Positions 42,835 through 50,519 of a stretch of 64,000 bases of DNA are shown piece after piece. The notes under the pieces are model-generated. The model searched no databases, had not been told where the DNA came from, and was given only the letters and a program-made list of their open reading frames with translations. The stretch is from Deltaproteobacteria bacterium (GTDB lineage Bacteria; Myxococcota_A; UBA9160; UBA6930): assembly GCA_016875395.1 (NCBI GenBank), contig VGRF01000001.1, positions 280,988-344,987 on the forward strand. Direction: 5' to 3'. How positions within the stretch are numbered: position 1 is the first letter of the stretch; the number at the start of each line of letters is the position of its first letter. The position numbers and the translations under genes were made by a program.

Positions 42835-43229
42835 ATGACGAAGATCGCGTTCACGTCTTGCGCCGCCGCAGACTTCGTTCCCGATCAGCCGGCCCTGGGA
42901 CGAGATCGTGGCGCACGAGCCCGACGCGCTCCTCTTGCTCGGCGACAACATCTAACTCAGAGGCGACGCGCACGAGACGCCCGAAGCGCTCGTAGCCGAT
43001 CTGGATGCGCGCTGGGCGGACCAGCTCGGGGGGGGGGGGGGGGGGGGGGGCGGACTTCGCCGCGCTGCTCGCGCAGCCGCGCGCACACGGGGCGGCGGTG
43101 CTCGCGACTTGCGCGCGTTCTCATGCTCGACGCACGTTCGTTTCGCAGCGCAAGCAACGCCGCGATGCATTCATCGCGCTCGCGGATCGGCGCGTTCCGA
43201 AGAGCGAACGCACGAACCGCAACCGCTGA
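42835..43229 (+). pseudogene. Wrecked PhoD-like alkaline phosphatase/phosphodiesterase remnant
   Basis: The start MTKIAFTSCAAADFVPDQPA matches PhoD-like metallophosphatases. An extra C near 42896 shifts the frame; in the next frame it continues WDEIVAHEPDALLLLGDNI, where TAA (42955-42957) replaces the expected Tyr codon, and then LRGDAHETPEALVADLDARW. A run of 23 G follows (43028-43050), then DFAALLAQ, and the rest of the enzyme is missing apart from a short LMLDARSFRS-like piece around 43120. At least one frameshift, one stop and a large deletion mean no functional product. The stop is TAA, so selenocysteine is not involved. Confidence 0.75.
43028..43050. repeat. Run of 23 consecutive G
   Basis: A homopolymer of 23 G inside the phoD-like remnant. 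Real runs this long are slippage-prone and could be phase-variable, but the gene around it is already broken. Poly-G is also a common false output of two-colour sequencing chemistry and may mark an assembly scar. No other homopolymer of this size was noticed in the window. Confidence 0.9.
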
Positions 43230-43236
43230 CGCTCGC

Positions 43237-44685
43237 CTAATACCTGTAGTGGTCGGGCTTGAAGGGTCCTTCGACCGACACGTCGAGGTAGCTCGCCTGT
43301 GCGGGCGTGAGCTTCGTCAGCTTCACGCCGAGATGATCGAGGTGAAGGCGCGCGACTTCCTCGTCGAGCTTTTTCGGCAGCACGTAGACCTTCTTCTCGT
43401 ACGTCGCGCCGTTCGCGCGCAGGTCGAGCTGCGCGAGCACCTGATTCGTGAAGCTCGCCGACATCACGAAGCTCGGGTGGCCCGTGGCGCAGCCGAGGTT
43501 GAGCAGGCGGCCCTCGGCGAGCACGAGAATGCTCTTGCCGCCGGGGAACACGAACTCGTCGTACTGCGGCTTGATCGTGATGCGCGCAATGCCCGGCACC
43601 GCCTTGAGGCCGGCCATGTCGATCTCGTTGTCGAAGTGACCGATGTTGCCGACGATCGCTTTGTCCTTCATGCGCGACATGTCTTCGGCGGTGATGACGT
43701 GCGCGTTGCCCGTCGCGGTGATGAAGATGTCCGCGCTCTCGAGCACCTCGTCGAGCGTCGTGACCTGATAACCCTCCATGGCCGCTTGCAGCGCGCAGAT
43801 CGGGTCGATCTCGGTGATGACGACGCGGCAGCCTTGGCCGCGGAGCGCCTGCGCGCAGCCCTTGCCGACTTCGCCGAAGCCCGCGACGACGGCGACCTTG
43901 CCGCCGAGCATCACGTCGGTCGCGCGCATCAGGCCGTCGGGCAGCGAGTGCCGGCAGCCGTAGATGTTGTCGAACTTCGACTTGGTGACGGAGTCGTTCA
44001 CGTTGATCGCGGGGAAGAGCAGCGTGCCCGCGCGCTCCATCTGATAGAGGCGATGCACGCCCGTCGTCGTCTCTTCGGAAACGCCGCGCACCTTCGGCGA
44101 GATGCGTGCCCACACGCCGGGGTGGCTCTTCTGCATCCCGCGCGCGAGATCGAGGATCACGCCCCACTCCTCGGGGTCCTTCTTCGCGTCGAAGTCGGGC
44201 ACGCGGCCCGCGCGCTCCCACTCGAGCCCGCGGTGGAGCAGCAGCGTCGCGTCGCCGCCGTCGTCGACGAGCTGATCGGGGCCGGAGCCATCGGGCCATA
44301 ACAAGGCGGCGGCCGTGCACCACCAGTACTCCTCGAGCGTCTCGCCCTTCCACGCATAGACCGCGATGCCGCGCGGGTCCGCGGGCGTGCCGTCCGGGCC
44401 GACCGCGACGGCGGCGGCGGCGGAGTCCTGCGTGGAGAAGATGTTGCACGAGACCCAGCGCACGTCGGCGCCGAGCGCGGTGAGCGTCTCGATCAGCACC
44501 GCGGTCTGCACCGTCATGTGCAGCGAGCCCATCACTCGCACGCCGCGCAGCGGCTTGCTCGCGCCATGGCGCCGCCGCAGCTCCATCAGCCCCGGCATCT
44601 CGTGCTCGGCGAGCCGAATCTCCTTGCGGCCGAGCTCGGCGAGCGAGAGGTCCTTCACCTTGAAGCGGGGAACGGTCGTGTCCAT
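43237..44685 (-). CDS. sahH: Adenosylhomocysteinase (S-adenosylhomocysteine hydrolase)
   Basis: A 482-residue enzyme, close to the usual bacterial length including the insert. Landmarks are [50 protein letters not shown], the NAD fold [30 protein letters not shown], and the C-terminal FKPDHYRY. It splits S-adenosylhomocysteine into adenosine and homocysteine in the methyl cycle, which matters in a genome with many methyltransferases. An AGGAG site precedes ATG 44685. A perfect 10-bp inverted repeat lies in the leader and may control it. Confidence 0.96.
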   Translation of the reverse strand: MDTTVPRFKVKDLSLAELGRKEIRLAEHEMPGLMELRRRHGASKPLRGVRVMGSLHMTVQTAVLIETLTALGADVRWVSCNIFSTQDSAAAAVAVGPDGTPADPRGIAVYAWKGETLEEYWWCTAAALLWPDGSGPDQLVDDGGDATLLLHRGLEWERAGRVPDFDAKKDPEEWGVILDLARGMQKSHPGVWARISPKVRGVSEETTTGVHRLYQMERAGTLLFPAINVNDSVTKSKFDNIYGCRHSLPDGLMRATDVMLGGKVAVVAGFGEVGKGCAQALRGQGCRVVITEIDPICALQAAMEGYQVTTLDEVLESADIFITATGNAHVITAEDMSRMKDKAIVGNIGHFDNEIDMAGLKAVPGIARITIKPQYDEFVFPGGKSILVLAEGRLLNLGCATGHPSFVMSASFTNQVLAQLDLRANGATYEKKVYVLPKKLDEEVARLHLDHLGVKLTKLTPAQASYLDVSVEGPFKPDHYRY

Positions 44686-44716
44686 GGGGCTCCTGAAAGT
44701 TTGGCGGGCGCGGGCG

Positions 44717-44746
44717 CCCATGCATCTGTGTATGCGGATGCATGGG
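44717..44746. promoter_or_regulatory. Perfect inverted repeat upstream of sahH
   Basis: CCCATGCATC (44717-44726) and GATGCATGGG (44737-44746) are perfect 10-bp arms separated by TGTGTATGCG. The near edge is 31 bases upstream of the sahH start codon on that strand. It could be an operator for a dimeric regulator of the methionine/SAH cycle or a leader hairpin. I see no match to the SAH riboswitch core. Confidence 0.6.
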
Positions 44747-44798
44747 AAGTGACGGCGCAAGCTAAGGAAATCGGCGGCGCGGCGGAAGGGGGAGAGCT

Positions 44799-44841
44799 GG
44801 GTCAGACCCCGAGGGGTGAAGCAGTGCAGGGGTCAGACCCT
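44799..44841. repeat. Short GGGTCAGACCC inverted/direct repeat
   Basis: GGGTCAGACCCC (44799-44810) and GGGGTCAGACCC (within 44829-44841) are nearly self-complementary copies that pair with one mismatch. The wording is related to, but not the same as, the GGGGTC element at 28723. Such elements are scattered in many proteobacterial genomes. It lies between sahH and the Nudix gene and may contain the latter's start region. Confidence 0.55.
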
Positions 44842-44847
44842 GCGAAG

Positions 44848-45615
44848 TTGTGGCGGGGCGGGCGGGGCGCTTCGCGCTTCGGCGGCATACGCTGCGCCGC
44901 CATTTCCGAAGCCGAAGCGCCTCCCGCTCCTGCCCCCGCTCCCGCCGCCGGCCGCGTCGTTCCGCGCGACGCCGCGGCGCTCGTGCTCTGCCGCCGCGAT
45001 CAGGGCGAGCCGCAGATCCTGCTCGGGCGGCGCGCCGGCGGTCTCAAGTTCATGCCCAACCTCTACGTGTTTCCGGGCGGGCGTGTGGACCCCGCCGACG
45101 CGCGCGCGGCCCGGGCTACGGACCTGCGACCCGAGGTGCTCGCCAAGCTCACGATCGGCGCCTCGGCGGTGCGCGCGCACGCGCTCGCGATGGCCGCGGT
45201 GCGCGAGACGTACGAGGAAGCCGGGCTGCTCGTCGGTCAGCGCAGCGAGCGGCGCCTGCGCAGCAAGTCCGAGACGTGGGGGAAGTTCTTCGCGAACCGC
45301 GTCGTGCCCGCGCTGCACGGCCTCGACTACATCGCGCGCGCGATCACGCCGCCCGGCAACCCGCGCCGCTTCGACACGCGCTTCTTCCTGGCGGACGCCT
45401 CGCACGCGCACGCACCCGACGCCCTCGAAGGCAGCGGCGAGCTACTCGATCTGCGCTGGGTCGCGCTCTCGAAGGCGCGCGAGCTCCCGCTGCCCGAAGC
45501 GACGCTGATGGTGATCGCCGAGGTCGAGAAGCGCGTCGCCGTTGCCGACCCGAGCCGCGTGCCGATTCCGTTCGCGCGCTTCGTGCGCGACGGCGTGCGG
45601 CTGGAGCACCTGTAA
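44848..45615 (+). CDS. Nudix hydrolase
   Basis: About 255 residues. The Nudix box is seen in VRAHALAMAAVRETYEEAGLLVG (RExxEE core in RETYEEAG), after an N-terminal strand AAALVLCRRDQGEPQILLGRRA and FVFPGG-type text (LYVFPGGRVDPADAR). The product should hydrolyse a nucleoside-diphosphate-linked compound; the longer C-terminal part resembles mammalian NUDT19-like or CoA-type relatives. The start is uncertain: TTG 44848, GTG 44824 or an ATT near 44901 are in frame, and the conserved part only begins near 44955. It is followed by mtgA after 20 bases. Confidence 0.82.
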   Translation: MWRGGRGASRFGGIRCAAISEAEAPPAPAPAPAAGRVVPRDAAALVLCRRDQGEPQILLGRRAGGLKFMPNLYVFPGGRVDPADARAARATDLRPEVLAKLTIGASAVRAHALAMAAVRETYEEAGLLVGQRSERRLRSKSETWGKFFANRVVPALHGLDYIARAITPPGNPRRFDTRFFLADASHAHAPDALEGSGELLDLRWVALSKARELPLPEATLMVIAEVEKRVAVADPSRVPIPFARFVRDGVRLEHL

Positions 45616-45635
45616 CCGCGCGGCGCGAGGTGCGA

Positions 45636-46409
45636 ATGGCGCGACGCCGGTGTGCGATCGCACTCAGCGTCGGTGTCGTGCTGATCGCGCTGCTCACACC
45701 GCCGGTCTCCGCGCTGCGCTCCGGCGCCGTCGTCTACCTCGCTTACGAGGCTGACGGCGTCGCCCGCTTCGAACGCAGCGTCGGGCCGCTCGCGGCGCTC
45801 GGAGGGGGCGAAGCGTGGCTGGGCGAGAAGGACGTGAGCCCAGCCTGCCGCGCTGCCACCGTCGCCGCCGAGGACTTGCGCTTCTACGACCACCCCGGAA
45901 TCGACCGCGTCGCGATCACGCACGCGCTGCTTCGCAACGCGCGGCACGGCCGCGTCGTGTGGGGCGGCAGCACGATCACGCAGCAGGTCGTGAAGAACTT
46001 GTTCCTCGGCCGCGAGCAGACGCCACTGCGAAAGCTGCGCGAGACGCTCGGCGCGCTCTGGCTCGATCGCATGCTCTCGAAGGAGCAGCAGCTCACCTGG
46101 TATCTGAACGTCGCCGAGTTCGGCCCGCGCACCTATGGCCTCGCGGCTGCAGCACAGCGCAGCTACGGCAAGCCCGCGCACGCTCTCGAGCTGGCTGAGT
46201 GCATCGCGCTGCTCGCGCGCTTGCCGGATCCCGTGCGCAGCGACCGCGAGCTCGCGCGCGGCCCGATTCCCGCGCGCATCGTGCTGCGCTGGCGCGGCAC
46301 GCTGCGCGCGCTCGCTCGCGCCGGCTCCGTGTCGGCGGGTGAGCTCGCGCAGGCGCACGCAGCGCTCGCTCGAAGCAGCTTTCGCGCACTCACTGCGTTC
46401 GAGCGGTGA
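45636..46409 (+). CDS. mtgA: Monofunctional biosynthetic peptidoglycan transglycosylase
   Basis: The 257-residue protein has one N-terminal membrane anchor (about 6-25) and a GT51 domain: TVAAEDLRFYDHPGID (catalytic Glu in EDxxFxxHxG), GGSTITQQVVKNLFLG, WLDRMLSKEQQLTWYLNVAEFG and YGKPAHALELAECIALLA, with no transpeptidase domain after it. It polymerises glycan strands from lipid II at the inner membrane, as Gram-negative MtgA does. A GAGG lies before ATG. Convergent with the lipoprotein gene (15-base gap). Confidence 0.94.
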   Translation: MARRRCAIALSVGVVLIALLTPPVSALRSGAVVYLAYEADGVARFERSVGPLAALGGGEAWLGEKDVSPACRAATVAAEDLRFYDHPGIDRVAITHALLRNARHGRVVWGGSTITQQVVKNLFLGREQTPLRKLRETLGALWLDRMLSKEQQLTWYLNVAEFGPRTYGLAAAAQRSYGKPAHALELAECIALLARLPDPVRSDRELARGPIPARIVLRWRGTLRALARAGSVSAGELAQAHAALARSSFRALTAFER

Positions 46410-46424
46410 GCGCGCGCGAACGCG

Positions 46425-47051
46425 TCAGTCCGCGAGGTCGGCGAGACCGGCCAGGTCGATCCGATCCGCCCACGCGCGCAGCTCGTCGGGAGGAATCTGC
46501 GAGCTCTGGAGATGGACGAGGAAGCGGCCCGCGACGAGGATGTGGAGCTCGCATCGCCGTGAGCCGTTGTCCCACACTTCGTAGGCCGGGTTGCCCGCGA
46601 TCGTCACGCCCTTCTGATATCCGGTCGTCGATTCGTGCGACATCATCGACATCATCTGGAACGGCGCCGCGACCATCTCCGCGAACCCGCCATCCGTGAT
46701 CTGAATCGTGACGTCAGCTTGTGGTGAATCGCCGGCCGCGGCTCGGCTGTACTGGCCGGTTACGAACGTCACCTTGTATTCGGGCATCGAAGTGGTCGAG
46801 CCATCCGGAGTCGCGGCGGTCCAGTCCGTCGGCGCAGCGGGAAGCAGCGGGATGAGCGCGTTGAAGCTGACGGGATCGACGACCGTGCGCGCTGCAGGCG
46901 CCGCAGAGTCCGCGGGCTCCGCGTCGCCAGAGTCCGCGGGAGCCGTGTCGCCAACGTCCGCGACATTGGCGACGCGGTTGCCGGCGTCGTCGCCGCACGC
47001 GAAGAGGAAGAACGCCGCGACGAGCGCGGTCGAGATGCGATGGCAGCGCAC
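46425..47051 (-). CDS. Hypothetical lipoprotein
   Basis: I do not recognise the family. The 208-residue product has a lipoprotein signal with lipobox-like FFLFACGDD (Cys about residue 19) and then an Asp/Ala/Pro-rich linker in which DSGDAEPADSA-type words recur (about 25-55). A folded domain of about 140 residues follows (PTDWTAATPDGSTTSMPEYK, ... VTIQITDGGFAEMVAAPFQ, ... GNPAYEVWDNGSRRCELHILVAGRFLV in outline). The mature part should face the periplasm. Divergent neighbours are absent; it is followed by mtgA on the opposite strand. Confidence 0.75.
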   Translation of the reverse strand: MRCHRISTALVAAFFLFACGDDAGNRVANVADVGDTAPADSGDAEPADSAAPAARTVVDPVSFNALIPLLPAAPTDWTAATPDGSTTSMPEYKVTFVTGQYSRAAAGDSPQADVTIQITDGGFAEMVAAPFQMMSMMSHESTTGYQKGVTIAGNPAYEVWDNGSRRCELHILVAGRFLVHLQSSQIPPDELRAWADRIDLAGLADLAD

Positions 47052-47114
47052 GAGGTGACCTCCACTGAGAGCTCCGCGACCGACGCGACGCTACGCCACC
47101 CGAGTGAGCGTCGC

Positions 47115-47975
47115 TCACGCCGGGTACGTGAACCCCGTCAGCCGCTCGCTCACGTCCCACAGCCGCTTCGCGGTCGCGTCGTCGCGGCAGTGCGGCGCCG
47201 GCTCCTTCAGCTTGCAGTCGGAGTAATAGGCGCCGCTCCGGCCAGCCGCGTCGGGCGAGGTCGCCGCGTAGAGCGACGTCTCCGCGCCTTCCTCGGGCGT
47301 CTTCATGAACAGCATGATGAGCTTGTGCAACGCCTTCATCGCGGCGCCGCCTTGGCCCGCGCCGAGATTCGTGGAGACGCCGCCGGGGTGAACGCAGTTG
47401 ATCGTCAGGTCCGCGCTGCCGTAGCGGCGCGCGAGCTCGCGCGTGAAGTGGATGTTCGCGCTCTTCGACTTTCCGTACACGCGCATCGCCGCGTACTTCT
47501 TCTCGCTGTGCAGGTCCGCGAGATCGAGCGCGCCGAACTTGTGCGCCTCGGACGCGACGCTCACGATGCGCGCGCCCTTCGTGGCGCGCAGCTTCGGCAA
47601 GAGGATGCCCGTGAGGTGGAAGTAGCCGAGGTGGTTGATCGCGAACGTTGCCTCGAAGCCGTCGGGCGTCGTCTCGCGCTTCATCAGCGTGACGCCGTGG
47701 TTGTTGATCAGCAGGTCGAGCGCGTCGACGCGCTTCGCGAGCTCCTCGCCGACCCGCCGCACTTCCGCCTGCGCCGCGAAGTCGCCGCGGATCACCTCGG
47801 CGTCGCACTTCGGCGCCGCGGCGCGAATCGCGTCCAGCGTCTCCTTCGCGCGGGTCTCGTTGCGCCCCACGAGCAAGAGGCGCGCGCCGCGACGTGCGAG
47901 CTCGACTGCGGTCGCGCGCCCGATGCCGGAGGTGGCGCCCGTAATGACTGCGGTCTTGCCTGCGAGCGAGGTCAT
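47115..47975 (-). CDS. Short-chain dehydrogenase (retinol-dehydrogenase-like SDR)
   Basis: A 286-residue classical SDR: cofactor motif AVITGATSGIGRATAVELA, LLINNHGVTL (NNAG variant with His), Ser in VSVASEAHKFG, and catalytic YGKSKSANIHFTRELA (YxxxK). The Arg in LVGRNETRA suggests NADP(H). It resembles the retinol dehydrogenase/WWOX group, which act on lipophilic alcohols; the substrate is unknown. An AGGAGA ribosome site supports ATG 47975. It is 22 bases after apaG on the same strand. Confidence 0.9.
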   Translation of the reverse strand: MTSLAGKTAVITGATSGIGRATAVELARRGARLLLVGRNETRAKETLDAIRAAAPKCDAEVIRGDFAAQAEVRRVGEELAKRVDALDLLINNHGVTLMKRETTPDGFEATFAINHLGYFHLTGILLPKLRATKGARIVSVASEAHKFGALDLADLHSEKKYAAMRVYGKSKSANIHFTRELARRYGSADLTINCVHPGGVSTNLGAGQGGAAMKALHKLIMLFMKTPEEGAETSLYAATSPDAAGRSGAYYSDCKLKEPAPHCRDDATAKRLWDVSERLTGFTYPA

Positions 47976-47997
47976 CGAAGTCTCCTGGGCGGCCAAG

Positions 47998-48387
47998 TCA
48001 GTTGATCACGCGCGGCTCGCCGAGGCCGAACGGCGCGATCACCGCGTCGAAGGCGGCGCCGCCCGGCGCGACCATGCGGTACGTGCCGCGCATCGAGCCG
48101 ACGGGAGTCTGCAGCGGGCAGGCCGACGTGTACTCGAAGGCTTCGCCGGGCTCGAGCACGGGCTGCTCGCCGACCACGCCCGGCCCGCGCACTTCCTGCT
48201 CTTTGCCGTTGCCGTCCGTGATGATCCAGTGGCGCGAGATCAGCTGCGCCACGCGGTCGCCTTCGTTCTCGATGCGCACGTGATACGAGAAGAACCACTG
48301 GCCCTCGTCGGGCGCCGAGCGCTCCGCTTCGAAGCGGGACTCCACCGTCACGCGAATTCCCTGGGTCACTGCTTCGCTGCGAAACAC
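47998..48387 (-). CDS. apaG: ApaG domain protein
   Basis: A 129-residue protein with the ApaG signature: VTQGIRVTVESRFEAERS, QWFFSYHVRIENEGDRVAQLISRHWIITDGNG in outline, EVRGPGVVGEQPVLEPGE, FEYTSACPLQTPVGSMRGTY and a C-terminal FDAVIAPFGL. The fold is fibronectin-III-like; the name is historical (linked to Co/Mg and diadenosine tetraphosphate genes) and the molecular role is unsettled. It is 4 bases after the MFS gene and leads into the SDR gene, so the three form a run. Confidence 0.95.
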   Translation of the reverse strand: MFRSEAVTQGIRVTVESRFEAERSAPDEGQWFFSYHVRIENEGDRVAQLISRHWIITDGNGKEQEVRGPGVVGEQPVLEPGEAFEYTSACPLQTPVGSMRGTYRMVAPGGAAFDAVIAPFGLGEPRVIN

Positions 48388-48391
48388 GGGA

Positions 48392-49582
48392 TTACTCCAT
48401 GCGCCAAACGTTCGAGGTGGCGGCGATCGTCGCGATCAGCGCGAGCATCGCGCAGCCGAGGGCCACAGTAGCCGCGAGCGGCCCGAGCGCGTCGCCGAGC
48501 GCGCCCGCGAGCAGCGCGCCGGGCGGGCCCGACGCGACGAAGGCGAGCTGATGCACGGCCATGATGCGCGCGCGTTCCTCAGCGGGAGCGCGCTCTTGGA
48601 AGAGCGCGCGGCCCGTCGTCATGAAGAATCCGCCGGCGAGGCCCCAGGCGAACGTGAACAGCACGATCGCTTCGAAGGCGAGCCCGAGGCCGCAGCCGAT
48701 CACCGTGAGCGCGCCGAGCGCCTGCGCGGTGATCAATGCCGCGCCTTTGCGCCGCACTCCGCGCAGGAACACGAAGCCCGAGGCGAAGATCGTGCCGGCG
48801 GGGAACGCGAACAGCAGCACCGCGATCTCGTCGACGCCGCCCTGATAAACGTCGCGCACCATCACCGGGAAGAGCACGTTGTAAGCGCCGCTGAAGAACA
48901 GCCCGACGCCGGCGACGAGCGGCCACACCGCGCGCACTTCGTTGCGCCACACGAAGCGCACGCCCGAGGCGACTTCGGCGAAGCGCAGCGGCTCGCGGCG
49001 CGGCGCGCCCGCGGGCTTGCCGGGGAGCCGGAAGCAGAACGCGGCGCCGAGCGCGACGACGCACGCCTGGATCGCGAGCGCGCGCGGCGCACCGAGCGCG
49101 TCGGCGTTCTTCGCGACGAGCATGCCGATGCCCTGCGCGGTGAACTGCGCCGTAATCACTCCCGCGACGGCACGGGTGAGCTGCGTGCCGGCGACGCGCG
49201 AGAGCAGGCTGTCGCGCGACGGGTTCGCGAAGCTGTTCACGAGCCCCGTGAAGAGCGCGGCGCCGAACAGCAACTCGAGCGAGAGCGCGCCGCGCGGAAT
49301 CGAGAGCGCGATCGCGAGCGGCGCGATCCCCGCCGCGACGTGCAGCAGCGCGAGCAGCCAGCGCGCGTCGACGCGATCCGCGAGCGCGCCGCCGAAGGGC
49401 AGCAGGAAGATCGTGGGCAGCATCGTCGCCATCTGCACGACGCCGGTGTTGGTCGCGCTCTCGTGCAGCACGTTCACCACGAGCCACGGCACGAGCACCT
49501 GCTGCATGCCCCACGCGCCGAACCAGCTCGCGGAGCCGGCGAGCAGCCAAGGGAATCGCGGGTCGAAGCGCTGCTCTGCCAT
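48392..49582 (-). CDS. Major facilitator superfamily transporter
   Basis: The 396-residue protein has about twelve hydrophobic segments, MFS motif A-like text GGALADRVDARWLLAL, and the domain layout of MFS_3/enterobactin-exporter-like permeases (VWRNEVRAVWPLVAG, FFMTTGRALFQERAP). It is probably an efflux pump; the substrate is unknown. The frame opens 30 codons before ATG 49582, but that part overlaps the divergent promoter region. First gene of a run MFS-apaG-SDR, divergent from the LLM oxidoreductase. Confidence 0.9.
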   Translation of the reverse strand: MAEQRFDPRFPWLLAGSASWFGAWGMQQVLVPWLVVNVLHESATNTGVVQMATMLPTIFLLPFGGALADRVDARWLLALLHVAAGIAPLAIALSIPRGALSLELLFGAALFTGLVNSFANPSRDSLLSRVAGTQLTRAVAGVITAQFTAQGIGMLVAKNADALGAPRALAIQACVVALGAAFCFRLPGKPAGAPRREPLRFAEVASGVRFVWRNEVRAVWPLVAGVGLFFSGAYNVLFPVMVRDVYQGGVDEIAVLLFAFPAGTIFASGFVFLRGVRRKGAALITAQALGALTVIGCGLGLAFEAIVLFTFAWGLAGGFFMTTGRALFQERAPAEERARIMAVHQLAFVASGPPGALLAGALGDALGPLAATVALGCAMLALIATIAATSNVWRME

Positions 49583-49640
49583 GGAACGCGGAACGGTAGG
49601 AGAGAGAGCGAAGTAGAGTGCGGCCGGCGAGGAGAACTCG

Positions 49641-50519
49641 ATGAAGATCGGCCTCCAGATTCCCAACTTCACGTGGCCCGGCGGGCCGGCGCAGCTGCCG
49701 GCGAAGCTGCGCGCGATCGCGCAGACCGCAGACGAAGGCGGGCTCGCGAGCCTGTGGATGATGGATCACTTCTTCCAGATCCCGCCCGTGGGCGCGGCCG
49801 AGCTCGACATGCTCGAGGGCTACAGCGCGCTCTCCTACCTCGCGGGCCTCACGAGGCGCGCGACGCTCGGCACGATGGTCACGGGCGTGACGTACCGGCA
49901 TCCCGGCGTGCTCGTGAAGACGGTGACGACGCTCGACGTGCTGTCGGGCGGGCGCGCAGTGCTCGGCATCGGCGCGGCGTGGTTCGAGCGCGAGCACCGC
50001 GGCCTCGGCGTCGCGTTCCCGCCGCTGAAGGAGCGCTTCGAGCGGCTCGAAGAGGCGCTCGAGATCGCGCACCTGATGTGGAGCGGCGGCGTGCACCGCT
50101 TCGACGGCAAGCACTACCAGCTCGCCGAGACGCTGAACGTGCCGAAGGCACGAACGATCCCGCGCCCGCCGATCCTGATCGGCGGCATGGGCGAGCAGAA
50201 GACGCTGCGCCTCGTCGCGAAGTACGCCGACGCGTGCAACCTCTTCACCTACGCGGGCGCGGCGCTCATCCGGCAGAAGCTCGACGTGCTGCGCCGCCAC
50301 TGTGATGCGCTGAAGCGCGACTACGACCGCATCGAGAAGACGTCGCTCGCGACGCTCACGCTGACCGACGACGCGAGCGTCGACGCGGCGGTGGCGACCT
50401 GCCGCGAGCTCGCGAGCGCGGGCATCCAGCACGCGATCTTCAACATGACGAACGTGTCCGACGTGAAGCCGGTCGAGCTGCTCGCGCGCAAGGTGCTGCC
50501 GCAGGTGCGCGGGCTGTAG
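49641..50519 (+). CDS. LLM-class (F420-type) oxidoreductase
   Basis: A 292-residue luciferase-like TIM barrel: MKIGLQIPNFTWPGGP, LWMMDHFFQIPP, TRRATLGTMVTGVTYRHPGVLVK in outline, GGRAVLGIGAAWFEREHRGLG and RPPILIGGMGEQKTLRLVAKYADACN in outline. The GAAWFERE and MDHF motifs are typical of F420-dependent members. It is a single gene, divergent from the MFS run and convergent with the M28 peptidase (stops adjacent). It is the second LLM gene in the window but not closely similar to the one at 29512. Confidence 0.9.
   Translation: MKIGLQIPNFTWPGGPAQLPAKLRAIAQTADEGGLASLWMMDHFFQIPPVGAAELDMLEGYSALSYLAGLTRRATLGTMVTGVTYRHPGVLVKTVTTLDVLSGGRAVLGIGAAWFEREHRGLGVAFPPLKERFERLEEALEIAHLMWSGGVHRFDGKHYQLAETLNVPKARTIPRPPILIGGMGEQKTLRLVAKYADACNLFTYAGAALIRQKLDVLRRHCDALKRDYDRIEKTSLATLTLTDDASVDAAVATCRELASAGIQHAIFNMTNVSDVKPVELLARKVLPQVRGL

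Noticed and set aside
42955..42957. In-frame stop in the phoD-like remnant as a third recoded codon
   Set aside because: The codon is TAA, not TGA, it replaces a Tyr, and a frameshift and deletion are also present; this is decay or sequence error.
44686..44800. SAH riboswitch upstream of sahH
   Set aside because: The leader has one clean inverted repeat but I see none of the conserved SAH-riboswitch core; an operator or simple hairpin is the safer description.
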